From Apostichopus japonicus (Eukaryota > Echinodermata > Holothuroidea > Aspidochirotida > Stichopodidae), in assembly GCF_037975245.1 (NCBI RefSeq), contig NC_092579.1:7315001-7379000 (forward strand): DNA of 64,000 nt, written 5' to 3'. Under the pieces are notes generated by a model. It worked only from the letters and a program-made list of their open reading frames with translations, was not told the DNA's origin and did no database searches. The position numbers and the translations under genes were made by a program. Position 1 is the first letter of the stretch. The number at the start of each line of letters is the position of its first letter. Below are positions 22,296 through 34,384 of the stretch, piece after piece.

Positions 22296-22444
22296 CTTAT
22301 CTTCGGTGGATGCACATATTGCATGTGTATCTACACAATATATTCAAAACGGCATTTCTTGAAGTCACAAGTGGTACGGTATCGATTATTCTATATTCCT
22401 TGGATGAGCACGCTTGGTGTGAACAGAAATAAGTAAATTTCAGT

Positions 22445-23788
22445 ATGGCTATCGGAACAGATAGGAAGTGCCTCAATGTTTTACTCGTCGTAATGACTGT
22501 CGTTGCAATATTACTAACCTGTGGAATTCGTACCTTGAGATTTGAACAATATCCAAAAAGAAAAGGCACCGCTAACTTTACCGTCTTTGAATTACGACCG
22601 TGGGATGCATATAGCAAAACACTGCAACATGTGCAAAATGAAAGTTCATGGAATCTTTCATATACTCAAAACAGAGTAGTTCCTGATCAAAGGGTAATTA
22701 GTGATACTTTAATTGCCGCCGTATTTTCTTGTAATCCCTATTGGGTATCTCTCAGAAGATGTTTTCCGCGAACCTTCGAATGTCCGGATACAGATAAAAG
22801 AATAACTTTTATTGCATCAATAGAAGATGAAAGCGCTATAAAAGATGTAGATGTGGTCATATTTGCTACTAGTGTAAACAGCTCTACATGGGAGAGAGCT
22901 ATGGCTGTCCGCACGCCTCATCAAGTGTGGGTTTATAGCACTGCCGAGAGCTCTGGAAACTCTCCACAGGTGAGAGAATCTATGGGAGGAGGGGGCAGGG
23001 GATCGGCACGCCCTTTGGGATTCAATGGATATAAATTCAACATGTCATTCACTTACCATTCTAAATCTGAAGTCGTGGCTCCGTTTGGGGAGTACATTCC
23101 ATTCAAGGAGGGAATAATCATGAAAAATGTCAATATTACTTCGAAATTACAATCGAAGAAAATGGTCGCTTGGATAAGCAGTCACTGTAATCCAAACGCT
23201 TTGAACAACAGAACAGGTTTTGTCCATGATCTTGCCAGATTAATCCCAATTGATATGTACGGAGCTTGTGGTACAAAGGAACATTTACCTCGTGGCAGTA
23301 GTGCAACAGCATTGCTTCAAACATACAAATTTTATATTGCTTTCGAAAACAGTTGTTGCTCAGAATACATCACCGAGAAATTTTGGCAGGCTTTGGCTGA
23401 TTACGAGCTGGTGCCGATTGTGGTTGGAGCTTCGAAAACGGACTATGAGCGAGTCGCTCCACCGTATTCTTTTATTTTCGCTGACGATTTCGACTCTGTA
23501 AGAGATTTAGCAAGATATATTCGTAAAGTCGCTACCAATACAACTCTGTACAACCAATACCATCATTGGCGGCTGATGGGTGAAACATTTCTTTACAAGA
23601 GTGTTCGCGTTTATCCATTTTCGTCGACCGAAGGAGCGTGCGCACTTCTAAATTTCCTGGAAGAGAATGCTTGGAAAGGGGACCAGTCACTGAGCATGGG
23701 CATTGACCCATTCGGATCAGAATGGTTAGGCAGTTGTGGTTTGTGTGGTAAACATGATTGGATGACTGCCTATCGTCGTCACCCTTAA
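22445..23788 (+). CDS. Alpha-1,3-fucosyltransferase (GT10), copy D
   Basis: An intronless 447-residue frame starting MAIGTDRK, with no in-frame extension. Signal anchor at about residues 10-26 (LNVLLVVMTVVAILLTCG). Landmarks are VNSSTWERAM, VWVYSTAESSGNSPQ, GGGGRGSARPLGF, SEVVAPFGEYIPF, FENSCCSEYITEKFW and CGLCGKHDW. Distinct features are an extra codon giving NALNNRTGF where the sisters have NAWNRTTF, TPH for KAH before QVWVY, and PPYSF for PPNSF. LMGETFLYK is shared with copy A rather than B or C. No break is seen and the length is normal for the family. Confidence 0.94.
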   Translation: MAIGTDRKCLNVLLVVMTVVAILLTCGIRTLRFEQYPKRKGTANFTVFELRPWDAYSKTLQHVQNESSWNLSYTQNRVVPDQRVISDTLIAAVFSCNPYWVSLRRCFPRTFECPDTDKRITFIASIEDESAIKDVDVVIFATSVNSSTWERAMAVRTPHQVWVYSTAESSGNSPQVRESMGGGGRGSARPLGFNGYKFNMSFTYHSKSEVVAPFGEYIPFKEGIIMKNVNITSKLQSKKMVAWISSHCNPNALNNRTGFVHDLARLIPIDMYGACGTKEHLPRGSSATALLQTYKFYIAFENSCCSEYITEKFWQALADYELVPIVVGASKTDYERVAPPYSFIFADDFDSVRDLARYIRKVATNTTLYNQYHHWRLMGETFLYKSVRVYPFSSTEGACALLNFLEENAWKGDQSLSMGIDPFGSEWLGSCGLCGKHDWMTAYRRHP

Positions 23789-24345
23789 CTTAAAACCACA
23801 TTTTGTAATATTACCTCACTCTATAGTGGAAAGCCATTTGCTCAAAACAAGAGACTTGATGGTTAATTATTCATGCGTTGAGAGGTGAGAGTTTGTATAA
23901 CGCGTGTGTATGTTCTTCGGGGGGGGGAGGGGATGGGGGGTTGGAGAAAGTTAATTTGATAAAGGGAAGCAGAGAGGGGTGGTGTATGTCACGTTTATTG
24001 TCTCAATCGTCAGATTAGATTTATATTTTTAACTCTTCATATATAACTTTGTGATTACAGTTTCGTCCAGTAACGGGTTTTTATTACATTGTTGTAGAGG
24101 TGTTTTTAAAACAGATTACTGATGTTATTTATGTAATTACGTACAAGGGATGCGTACTTAATCTTTCGCTTAACATTAATCTATGTGTATGAATTAATCC
24201 TGATCAGTTACATCATGACATTATACTGAATGCTCTTAGTCCTATATGCGTATTGTTATAAGAACAACGGTGTAATGCCAGTAGGAGTAGGAGTAGGAGG
24301 AGGGGGAGGGGGAGGGGAGGGAGGGGTTTATATATATCAGCGTCA
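23789..24345 (+). other. 3' flank of fucosyltransferase D
   Basis: Non-coding and similar to the flanks of B and C. G-rich tracts lie near 23,919-23,941 and a purine-rich GGAGGGGG stretch at 24,285-24,326. Confidence 0.6.
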
Positions 24346-24769
24346 AAGTCGTCCCTTATTGACGCAATCTACACAAAATAATGTTCACTTCAGCCTGTTT
24401 GGGCTTTAAGGAATAAAAGAACGACGCGACGGGGCAATTAACACTACCACGTAGCTTCGAGGCATCATCTATACGTTATTGACGTACTCACGGCGACTAG
24501 ATAGCTTCGACACGAGGAATAGATGACGTAACCACTGCAATTGCCTATAGCCGATCGGCAATAGCTATTTATTGACCTTGGTATTGGTTACCATAAGGTA
24601 TCTATTGACATTTCATTATACATATTTACAAATTATCCACGAAATCAGCGTTTAAGTCGTAACTTATTGACGCAATCTATACATAATAATATTCACTCGA
24701 GCCGGTTTGGGCTTTAAGGACGGTCAAAAATACCGTTTACATTGACCAGACTTTTGATATTTGTATACA

Positions 24770-26640
24770 GAACTTTGACCCATTGACGAAATGTAATTCT
24801 AAATTTCATTTTTTAATAAAACTTTAAACATAAAATCCCAATTGACTTTGTCAAAAGCCTTGTGCTGATCTACAGATATCAGATCACATGGATTACCTTT
24901 CATATTAGAATACTCAATAATATCACGAACCGTTGCCAAAATAGTATGAATGCTACGGCCAGGCACAGAACACGTTTGAAAATCATTAACAAATTTAGAC
25001 ATAACTGTTGACAATCTTGCTTGCAAAGTCTTCGCTAACAGCTTATAATCAGTATTCAATAGACTAATTGGTCCAAAGGATCACCATCTTTCTTAAGCAA
25101 ACTTACAATAGCAGTTCTCTGCGACTCGGTTAGAGACCCCCTATTGAACCCGTCACTGAAAACATCTAACAAATCTTCTCCAACTAAGTCAAAGAAAGTA
25201 ACATAAAATTCACAGGGGAGCCCATCGCTTCCCGGGGACTTGCCATAGGCCATAGAAACTAGAACCTTCTTAATCTCGGTTAGCTCAAGAGGCCTTTCTA
25301 ACGTTTCACACTCTTCCTTAGATAAAGCGCTTTAACGCAGCCCAAGAACTCGTTTTGGCATTGTTCGTCTACACTAATCTCCTCTATATATAAGTTGCTA
25401 TAAAACCCATGAAACACTGTTAACATATCCTCATTAAAGACCACTCTACCTCTGGAATCCCGTATACTATCAATGTTGTTTTGAACTTTACACGTGCGTC
25501 TTCTCGTTTATAAAAGAACGCAGACGGTCGCTCCCCCTCTTCAACAAACCTGGCTCTAGCCCGAATTATGGCCCCTCTGCTTTGCTCTCTTAAATTACGA
25601 TCAATCTCAGCCCTGTTCCCAGTAATACAAGTTTCCTTTAGCTGAGCTAACTTTTGTCGTCTCTCCCTCGCACGACGAATACCATGGGTGATCATTAAAT
25701 CCCTAATTTTTCTCTTTATCTCTTCCCACCAATCTGAAATTGACTCCAAACTTGACTTTAAATTACCCCAAAGAGCATAATAGAACTCTAACTCTTTACA
25801 AAAGTCAATATCCTTTAGAATAAAAACATTGCATTTCCAAAGGCCCTGGCCTTTGTTTGGAGCACAAGGGATAACAATAGAAACCCCAATAGCTTTGTGG
25901 TCAGAGTAAATACAGGGAATACAACAAGAATCTGCCAAGGCCATATCCTTTGGAATGTAAATCCTATCAAGCCTGCTGCTTTGGACTTGACCCGGGTTTT
26001 TCCAGGTATATCCTGCTTGTGTTGGATAAGATACCCTCCACGAATCGATCAAATTACTAAAAGATAACAAAGACTCCAACTCATTTCGACCCACAAAACC
26101 AGAAAAAAAGGCGAGTTTACCAATCTGTCCTGATCCTCCATAATACAGTTAAAATCCCCTCCTAATCTGTAATATAATAGGTTCTCTTCCCCGCGTGTAA
26201 GTACTCATATTATTGAAAAAAACACGCTTTTCTGACCCGGAATTGGGTGCATAAATGTTACAGATACGTAATGAAAAACTGGAGAAAGTACACAGAACAG
26301 AAATACAACGCCCGATATCGTCATGGCGGATCTGAGAATAAGTATATTTCAATTTATCGGAAAAGGCGATCAGAACCCCACATGAATGTACCGAATAAGA
26401 AGGAGAAAAGAAAACCTTCCCCTTCCAGCTATTTTTAAAACTATCAAAATCGTTTTCTCTCAGATAAGTTTCTTGCATTATTACAATATCTACATTCAAA
26501 AGTTTTACCCACTCTGTTATACGAGCTCGTCTTACCGAATCTCGCAAGCCCCTTACATTAATACTCAGTATAGATACGTTACAATTAGATTTACGACTCA
26601 TATCCATTTATAAAAAATATTTGTCGAAAAACGCTTTACC
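24770..26640 (-). mobile_element. Decayed L1/Tx1-like LINE inside the satellite
   Basis: Minus strand, in order from high to low coordinates. An AP-endonuclease start at 26,149-26,607 has ILSINVRGL, IVMQETYLR and ICNIYAPNSG. The endonuclease end with linker at 25,420-26,094 has SSRLDRIYIP and CIYSDHKAIG, then a helical ARERRQKLAQLK stretch. Reverse transcriptase lies at 25,056-25,253 (GKSPGSDGLPCEFY) and 24,799-25,059 (ISVDQHKAFDKVNWDFM). The element stops within the polymerase, so motifs B and C and the 3' end are missing. Frames are broken in at least three places. Satellite sequence lies on both sides. The endonuclease and GKSPGSDGLP block place it in the L1/Tx1 group. Confidence 0.85.
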
Positions 26641-27436
26641 ATGCTGAAGTACATAACTTGGATGTTCGTAAGCCAAATGGATTATCCAATCTTTTGGATC
26701 ACTCATGACCCCCTTACACCTTTCACTGGGCATGTAAATTTACCCGGTTTTGCACCGGCGTGCTGTTCTTCTAAGTGAAGCCCAATATCCTCAAATTAAT
26801 GAAAGGCCTCTTGACAACGTGGCTGAACACATGATATCCATTTTGCTTTCTCTGACAAATCGAAATATTTTCTACGCGAGAAATACATGAAAAGAAATAC
26901 ACGTAATTGACGTACTCATGGCGACTAGATAGCTTCGACACGAGGAATAGATGACGTAACCACTGCAATTGCCTATAGCCGATCGGTAATAGCTATTTAT
27001 TGTCCTTGGTATTGGTTACCATAAGGTGTCTATTTACAATTCATTTTACATTTTTACAAATTATCCCCGAAATCAGCGTCTAAGTCGTCCCTTATTGACG
27101 CAATAAACACGCAATAATGCTCACTCGAGCCTGTTTGGGCTTGAAGGGATAAAAGTGCAACGCGACTGGGCATTTAACACTAACACGTAGTTCGAGACAT
27201 CATCTACACGTAATTGAGTTGCTCACGGCAACTAGATAGCTTCGACACGAGAAATAGACGACGTATTTACTGCAATTGCCTATAGACTGTCGGTAATAGC
27301 TATTTATTGACCGTGAAAACATGAAAACAAATTATACCTATTTAGTTGAAAGATTGAAAAGGATTCAAATGGTGCATGTCCAAAAATTGTGCAAATCGAA
27401 ATATTTTCTACACGAGAAATACATGAAAAGAAAAAA

Positions 27437-27506
27437 TGTTGACGGGGAATCGAACCCGGGACCTCGCGCACACCAAACGAGAACCATACCTTTAAACCAA
27501 CAGGCC
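27437..27506 (-). pseudogene. tRNA-Pro-like sequence, copy 1
   Basis: The minus strand follows a eukaryotic tRNA-Pro from TTGGT through GGTATGGTTCTCG to GAGGTCCCGGGTTCGATTCC without gaps, so A-box and B-box-like promoter parts are present. The acceptor stem does not pair. The anticodon stem and T stem each have one mismatch. The anticodon position would read GGT rather than a proline anticodon. It is therefore best called a tRNA-derived repeat and not a working tRNA. Confidence 0.6.
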
Positions 27507-28710
27507 ATTTCTACATAGCTCACATGGTAGCTCAGCCTACGTAGCTTCGACACGTTGGCCTCAAACCATTCGGTAATAGCTATCGGCATACCTTCGACAC
27601 GAGAAATAGATGACGTAACCACTGCAATTGCCTATAGCCGATCGGTTTTAGCTATTTATTGACCTTGAAGATGGTTACCCCAGTGTATCTATGTTCAACT
27701 CATCTTACATTTTTACAAATTATCCCCGAAATCAGCGTCTAAGTCGTAACTTATTGACGCAATCTACACATAATAATGTTCACTCGAGCCTGTTTGGGCT
27801 TTAAAGAATAAAAAGTCAACGCGACTGGGCATTTAACACTAACACGTAGTTCGAGACATCATCTACACGTAATAGAGTTGCTCACGGCAGCTAGATAGCT
27901 TCGACACGAGGAATAGACGACGTATTCACTGCAATTGCCTATAGCCGATCGGTAATAGCTATTTATTGACCTTGGTATTGGTTACCATAAGGTATCTATT
28001 TACAATTCATTTTACATTTTTACAAATTATCCACGAAATCAGCGTTTAAGTCGTACCTTATTGACGCAATCTACACATAATAATATTCACTCGAGCCTGT
28101 TTGGGCTTTAAAGAATAAAAATGCGGCGCGACTGGGTATTTAACACTACCACGTAGCTTCGAGACATCATCTACACGTAATTGACGTACTCATGGCGACT
28201 AGATAGCTTCGACACGAGGAATAGATGACGTAACCACTGCAATTGCCTATAGCCGATCGGTAATAGCTATTTATTGTCCTTGGTATTGGTTACCATAAGG
28301 TGTCTATTTACAATTCATTTTACATTTTTACAAATTATCCCCGAAATCAGCGTCTAAGTCGTCCCTTATTGACGCAATAAACACGCAATAATGCTCACTC
28401 GAGCCTGTTTGGGCTTGAAGGGATAAAAGTGCAACGCGACTGGGCATTTAACACTAACACGTAGTTCGAGACATCATCTACACGTAATTGAGTTGCTCAC
28501 GGCAACTAGATAGCTTCGACACGAGAAATAGACGACGTATTTACTGCAATTGCCTATAGACTGTCGGTAATAGCTATTTATTGACCGTGAAAACATGAAA
28601 ACAAATTATACCTATTTAGTTGAAAGATTGAAAAGGATTCAAATGGTGCATGTCCAAAAATTGTGCAAATCGAAATATTTTCTACACGAGAAATACATGA
28701 AAAGAAAAAA

Positions 28711-28780
28711 TGTTGACGGGGAATCGAACCCGGGACCTCGCGCACACCAAACGAGAACCATACCTTTAAACCAACAGGCC
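28711..28780 (-). pseudogene. tRNA-Pro-like sequence, copy 2
   Basis: An exact copy of the one at 27,437-27,506, displaced by 1,274 bp with the whole duplicated segment. Confidence 0.6.
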
Positions 28781-29986
28781 ATTTCTACATAGCTCACATG
28801 GTAGCTCAGCCTACGTAGCTTCGACACGTTGGCCTCAAACCATTCGGTAATAGCTATCGGCATACCTTCGACACGAGAAATAGATGACGTAACCACTGCA
28901 ATTGCCTATAGCCGATCGGTTTTAGCTATTTATTGACCTTGAAGATGGTTACCCCAGTGTATCTATGTTCAACTCATCTTACATTTTTACAAATTATCCC
29001 CGAAATCAGCGTCTAAGTCGTAACTTATTGACGCAATCTACACATAATAATGTTCACTCGAGCCTGTTTGGGCTTTAAAGAATAAAAAGTCAACGCGACT
29101 GGGCATTTAACACTAACACGTAGTTCGAGACATCATCTACACGTAATAGAGTTGCTCACGGCAGCTAGATAGCTTCGACACGAGGAATAGACGACGTATT
29201 CACTGCAATTGCCTATAGCCGATCGGTAATAGCTATTTATTGACCTTGGTATTGGTTACCATAAGGTATCTATTTACAATTCATTTTACATTTTTACAAA
29301 TTATCCACGAAATCAGCGTTTAAGTCGTACCTTATTGACGCAATCTACACATAATAATATTCACTCGAGCCTGTTTGGGCTTTAAAGAATAAAAATGCGG
29401 CGCGACTGGGTATTTAACACTACCACGTAGCTTCGAGACATCATCTACACGTAATTGACGTACTCATGGCGACTAGATAGCTTCGACACGAGGAATAGAT
29501 GACGTAACCACTGCAATTGCCTATAGCCGATCGGTAATAGCTATTTATTGACCTTGGTATTGGTTACCATAAGGTATCTATTTACAATTCATTTTACATT
29601 TTTACAAATTATCCACGAAATCAGCGTCTAAGTCGTCCCTTATTGACGCAATATACACTTAATAATGCTCACTCGAGCCTGTTTGGGCGTAAAGGGATAA
29701 AAGTACGACGCGACTGGGCATTTAACACTAACACGTAGCTTCGAGACATCATCTACACGTAATTGACGTACTCATGGCGACTAGATAGCTTCGACACGAG
29801 GAATAGACGACGTATTTACTGCAATTGCCTATAGACTGTCGGTAATAGCTATTTATTGACCGTGAAAACATGAAAAAAAATTATACCTATTTAGTTGAAA
29901 GATTGAAAAGGATTCAAATGGTGCATGTCCAAAAATTGTGCAAATCGAAATATTTTCTACACGAGAAATACATGAAAAGAAAAAAA

Positions 29987-30056
29987 TGTTGACGGGGAAT
30001 CGAACCCGGGACCTCGCGCACACCAAACGAGAACAATACCTTTAAACCAACAGGCC
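29987..30056 (-). pseudogene. tRNA-Pro-like sequence, copy 3
   Basis: The same block with one change in the D-arm/anticodon side (GAACAATACC for GAACCATACC on the plus strand). It lies in a unit that is otherwise a few percent diverged. Confidence 0.55.
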
Positions 30057-31253
30057 ATTTCTACATAAGCTCACATGGTAGCTCAGCCTACGTAGCTTCG
30101 ACACGTTGTCCTCAAACCATTCGGTAATAGCTATCGGCATACCTTCGACACGAGAAATAGATGACGTAACCACTGCAATTGCCTATAGCCGATCGGTAAT
30201 AGCTATTTATTGACATTGGTATTGGTTACCATAAGGTATCTATTTACAATTCATTATACATATTTACAAATTATCCCCGAAATCAGCGTTTAAGTCGTAA
30301 CTTATTGACGCAATCTACACATAACAATGTTCACTCGAGCCTGTTTGGGCTTTAAAGAATAAAATGCGGCGCGACTGGGCATTTAACACTACCACGTAGC
30401 TTCGAGACATCATCTACACGTAATTGAGTTGCTCACGGCAACTAGATAGCTTCGACACGAGGAATAGACGACATATCCACTGCAATTGCCTATAGCCGAT
30501 CGGTAATAGCTATTTATTGACCTTGGTATTGGTTACCATAAGGTATCTATTTACAATTCATTTTACATTTTTACAAATTATCCACGAAATCAGCGTTTAA
30601 GTCGTAACTTATTGACGCAATCTACACATAATAATATTCTCTCACGCCTGTGTGGGCTTTAAGGAATAAAAATGCGAAGCGACGAGGCAATTAACACTAC
30701 CACGTAGCTTCGAGACATCATCTACACATAATTGAGTTGCTCACGGCAACTAGATAGCTTCGACACGAGGAATAGACGACGTAACCACTGCAATTGCCTA
30801 TAGACTGTCGGCAATAGCTATTTATTGACCTTGGTATTGGTTACCATAAGGTATCTATTTACAACTCATTTTACATTTTTTACAAATTATCCCCGAAATC
30901 AGCGTTTAAGTCGTAACTTATTGACGCAATATACACGCAATAATGCTCAATCGAGCCTGTTTGGGCTTAAGGGATAAAAGTGCAACGCGACTGGGCATTT
31001 AACACTAACACGTAGTTCGAGATATCATCTACACGTAATTGAGTTGCTCACGGCAACTAGATAGCTTCGACACGAGGAATAGACGACGTATTTACTGCAA
31101 TTGCCTATAGACTGTCGGTAATAGCTATTTATTGACCGTGAAAACAAATTATACCTATTTAGTAGTAAGATTGAAAAGGATTCAAATGGTGCATGTCCAA
31201 AAACTGTGCAAATCGAAATATTTTCTACACGAGAAATACATGAAAAGAAAAAA

Positions 31254-31324
31254 ATGTTGACGGGATATCGGATCCGGGAGCTCGCGCACACCACACAAGA
31301 ACCATACCTTTAAACCAACAGGCC
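31254..31324 (-). pseudogene. tRNA-Pro-like sequence, copy 4, diverged
   Basis: The B-box region is damaged (GGGATATCGGATCCGGGAGC on the plus strand in place of GGGGAATCGAACCCGGGACC). The 5' half is still recognisable. Confidence 0.5.
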
Positions 31325-32025
31325 ATTTGTACATAAGCTCACGTGGTGTTCAGCCTACGTAGCTTCGACACGTTGGCCTCCAGCCATTCGGTAATAGCTA
31401 TCGGCATACATTCGACACGAGAGATAGATGACGTAACCACTGCGATTGCCTATGGCCCAAGGGTAATAGCAATTTATTGACCTCGGTAATGGTTACCATA
31501 AGGTAACTATTTAGAAATCATCCCCGAAATCAGCGTCTAAGTCGTCACTTATTGTCGCAATATACACGCAATAATGCTCACTCGAAACTGTTTGGGATTG
31601 AAGGGATAAAAGTGCGACGCGAGGGGGCATTTAATACTACCATGTAGCTTCGAGACATCATCTACACGTAATTGAGTTGCTCACGGCAACTAGATAGCTT
31701 CGACACGAGGAATAGTCGACGTATTCACTGCAATTGCCTTAGCCGATCGGTAATAGCTATTTATTGACCTTGAAGATGGTTACCCTTGTGTATCTATGTT
31801 CAACTCATTATACATATTTACAAATTATCCCCGAAATCAGCGTCTAAATCGTAACTTATTGACGTAATCTACACATAATATTTTATTTATTGACCGTGAA
31901 AACATGAAAACAAATAATACCTATTTAGTACTTAGAATGAAACAGATTCAAATGGTGCATGTCCAAAAATCGTGCAAATCGAAATATATTCTACGCGAGA
32001 AAACAAGAAAAGAAAATTAATAGAA

Positions 32026-32080
32026 TGACTGGGAATCGAACCCGGGACCTCGCGCACACAATACGAGAACCATACCTCCT
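32026..32080 (-). pseudogene. tRNA-Pro-like sequence, copy 5, truncated
   Basis: The B-box side (GGGAATCGAACCCGGGACC) is intact, but the match ends after ACCATACC, where the satellite array stops. It marks the right edge of the array. Confidence 0.5.
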
Positions 32081-32394
32081 AAAGGTCAATGATGATCACG
32101 TGATCACCATGAAGCTTTTCGCGAAATCCTCGATTTAACTTTGTTTGAAACGACAAGTTTAGACCTGATTGGACAGCATTTGCCTCTTCGGGTTTGACCC
32201 TATTTTTCAGATATGTGTAATATTCTTGATGATAATTATGATTCAAGAGATGATTCAAAGAGGAGTTGTTTTAGCTGTTATAACCACAGTATTCAGAGTG
32301 TCTCATTATACCATAGAGGTAAAACCTCCATGATTATACACACTCATTGTTCTTAACTACTTCTACTAACATGCGTCATATGTCATATACAAAC

Positions 32395-32520
32395 ATTCCT
32401 AAGAGTGACCACAGCCCCATGCTTCTTAGGGTAGGTTGGTGGTTACAATAACAGGACATAGTGTGGTTGCTAAAGGGTGGTGTAAAATACAATACTGCAG
32501 AATGAGTACAAAATGTTACA
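32395..32520 (-). repeat. LTR-like direct repeat, 3' side of the gypsy element
   Basis: On the minus strand it begins TGTAACATTTTGTACTCATT and matches 34,385-34,487 in the same direction. Similar flanking sequence without a partner extends further left, towards 32,100, and may be the rest of this LTR. Confidence 0.6.
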
Positions 32521-32795
32521 TCTCCCTTTTTTCAGTTAAAATAAATTTAAGGACTTGGATGAGAAACCATTTACTTATACAGAAAATACTTGAATGATAA
32601 TAACCTAACACTGCATAACTATAAAATCAATTTCTAGCAAAGATTTGACAACTGGTTCTAGGTTACAAAATTACTACCGCTTTACTACCAAATATAATTA
32701 AATTCCTTTTGTCACATTTCATAGTCACTGTGCCAACGTGGTTTTGTCTTTGCTCTAATACTTCTTTGAAAATCAGTGTTCGTGGTTTGGTCCTC

Positions 32796-34384
32796 TTAAG
32801 AGGTTTGTTCATTGTCAGAATTAACTATGTCATTGTCGTCATGTCTGTCATAACTAAATGTTTCACCAGTTTGAAGTAAATGTTTGCGCTTGCGTCTATA
32901 CTGTACACCTTCAGCTGTCTCTACATAGTATGATATGGGCTGGTCAGCCTTAGATACAGGTACAATATATAGTGGCTGGTTTCCAACCTTTGTCAGTCTG
33001 TAGGAGAACATTATCTCCTGGTTGTAGTTCTGGTAATTTCTTTGTCTGTCGGTCATAATTTGTTTTTTTTTTTTGTGTTTGTCTCTTCTCTACAAGTCTT
33101 TTGTGTACTGTCTCTGGCTTCAGTACTTTCGGCCTGAGTAAATGTTCAGTTGTTGGAAGTAGGGTATTTGTCCTTCGTCCAAACAGTCGTTGCTCAGGTG
33201 ATCCGAGAATATTATCTCTTGGTGCATTCCTGTAGTCTTATAAAGCTAGGTATGGATCTTGTCCACCCCCCCCCCCTTGCCTCCTTTGCACCCCTTTCTC
33301 TGCCATGCCATTAGACTGAGGATGGTATGGACTAAACGTATTGTGATGAAATTTGTAAAGTTTCGAAAAAATGTCAAATTGCCAACTTTTGAATTGGAGT
33401 CCATTATCTGTGATAAGGACATCTGGAATACCATGACGGGCAAATTGTGATTTGCAATGTACTATAACAGTTTCACTCTTAGTATTAGGTAAATGTGAAA
33501 TTTCAAAGTAACCAGAGAAATAATCAATTAAAATCAAATAGTATTTCTATTCCACTCAAAGAGATCAGCACCCAGCTTCTGCCAAAGTCTTTGAGGAATC
33601 TCATGAGAATGTAGAGGTTCTTTTGATTCTGCCTCCTGTGTGTGTTACAGATGGAACACTTTGAAATTAAATCTTCAATTTCAGCACTCATTTGAGGCCA
33701 AAACATAATGTCCCTTGCTCTTCGTTTACATTTATCAACACCAAGGTGAGCATTGTGGACTTGACTTAAAATACTGGATCTTAGTTTAGTTGGAATAATT
33801 AACTCCTCTAAACGATAGACCATCACTTACAGTGATTTCATGTTTATAATTCCAGTACGGTTTTGCACCTATATAGGGATGTCTGTCCTTGAACTAGGCC
33901 ATCCTTGTCTGGTTAGCTCAATCAGCTCTCCCAAGGCTTCATCACCACTTGTAGCATGCAATATTTCACTCATTTTGGTTTTATAAATTGGTAGCATTTC
34001 AGGTCGAGCCACCTCAAATTCCTTTTCATCGAAATTGTCTGCTACTTGTTTTAAACTTGCTCTAGACAGTGTGTCAGCAATAAATAACTCTGCCCCTGGG
34101 CGGTATTGTACACTCGGGGGTATTTCTGTACTTTCATTAACACTTGCTGAAGTCGATGTGGAGTTTGATACAAGGGTTTCTTAAAAATGGTTCTAATGGT
34201 TTGTGATCCGTTTCAACATGAATTGATTTCTGACCATACAGGTACTCATGAAAAAGCTCACAACCAAACACAATGGCGAGCATTTCTTTCCGATTTGGGC
34301 GTAATTTTGCTGACTCTTAGTCAATGATATGGAAACATATATGCTACTGGGGACCCTTCTTGTAGAATTACTGCTCCAACACCG
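32796..34384 (-). mobile_element. Deleted Ty3/gypsy retrotransposon (RNase H and integrase)
   Basis: Minus strand. From high to low coordinates: an RNase H start GIGVGAVILQEGSPVAY (near 34,380-34,330) with a stop soon after, EMLAIVFGCELFHEYLYGQ and VETDHKPLEPFLRNP (34,300-34,170), then an ADTLSRAS-type end. The integrase zinc-binding HNAHLGVDKCKRRARDIMFW...CSICN lies at 33,524-33,826. The integrase core at 33,238-33,537 has ILIDYFSGY, LITDNGLQF and NGMAEKGV, which give the three acidic catalytic residues. A C-terminal piece lies at 32,796-33,056. Gag, protease and most of the reverse transcriptase are missing. Frames are broken between zinc-binding and core parts. Clearly non-functional. Confidence 0.88.

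Larger units (their letters stand above)
26899..29446. repeat. 1,274-bp segment in two apparently identical tandem copies
   Basis: 26,899-28,172 and 28,173-29,446 read the same at every place compared, including the two tRNA-like blocks and all open frames, at a constant offset of 1,274. Neighbouring monomers differ by several percent. The duplication is therefore very young, or an assembly artefact. Confidence 0.85.
24350..32090. repeat. Tandem satellite array, about 306-bp monomer, with tRNA-like insert units
   Basis: Landmarks recur in the same order: TCGACACGAGGAATAGA, GATGACGTAACC, GCAATTGCCTATAGCCGATC, GGTATTGGTTACCATAAGG, ACAAATTATCC, TTATTGACGCAAT and GAGCCTGTTTGGGC. The step between neighbours is about 306 bp (for example 27,790 to 28,096). 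Longer units, about 660 bp, add a block with a minus-strand tRNA-Pro-like sequence. The array is interrupted by a LINE at about 24,770-26,640 and becomes degenerate after 31,400. Open frames such as 27,321-27,518 repeat exactly but have no protein family and are not credible genes. Confidence 0.9.

Noticed and set aside
27437-27506. Working tRNA gene
   Set aside because: The acceptor stem does not pair, the anticodon and T stems have mismatches, and the anticodon does not fit proline.
27321-27622. Repeated open frames in the satellite (65 and 85 residues)
   Set aside because: They overlap the tRNA-like block, repeat only because the DNA is duplicated, and have no protein family.
24350-32090. 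CRISPR-like array of regular repeats
   Set aside because: Units are about 306 bp without short repeat plus unique spacer structure, and the DNA is eukaryotic.
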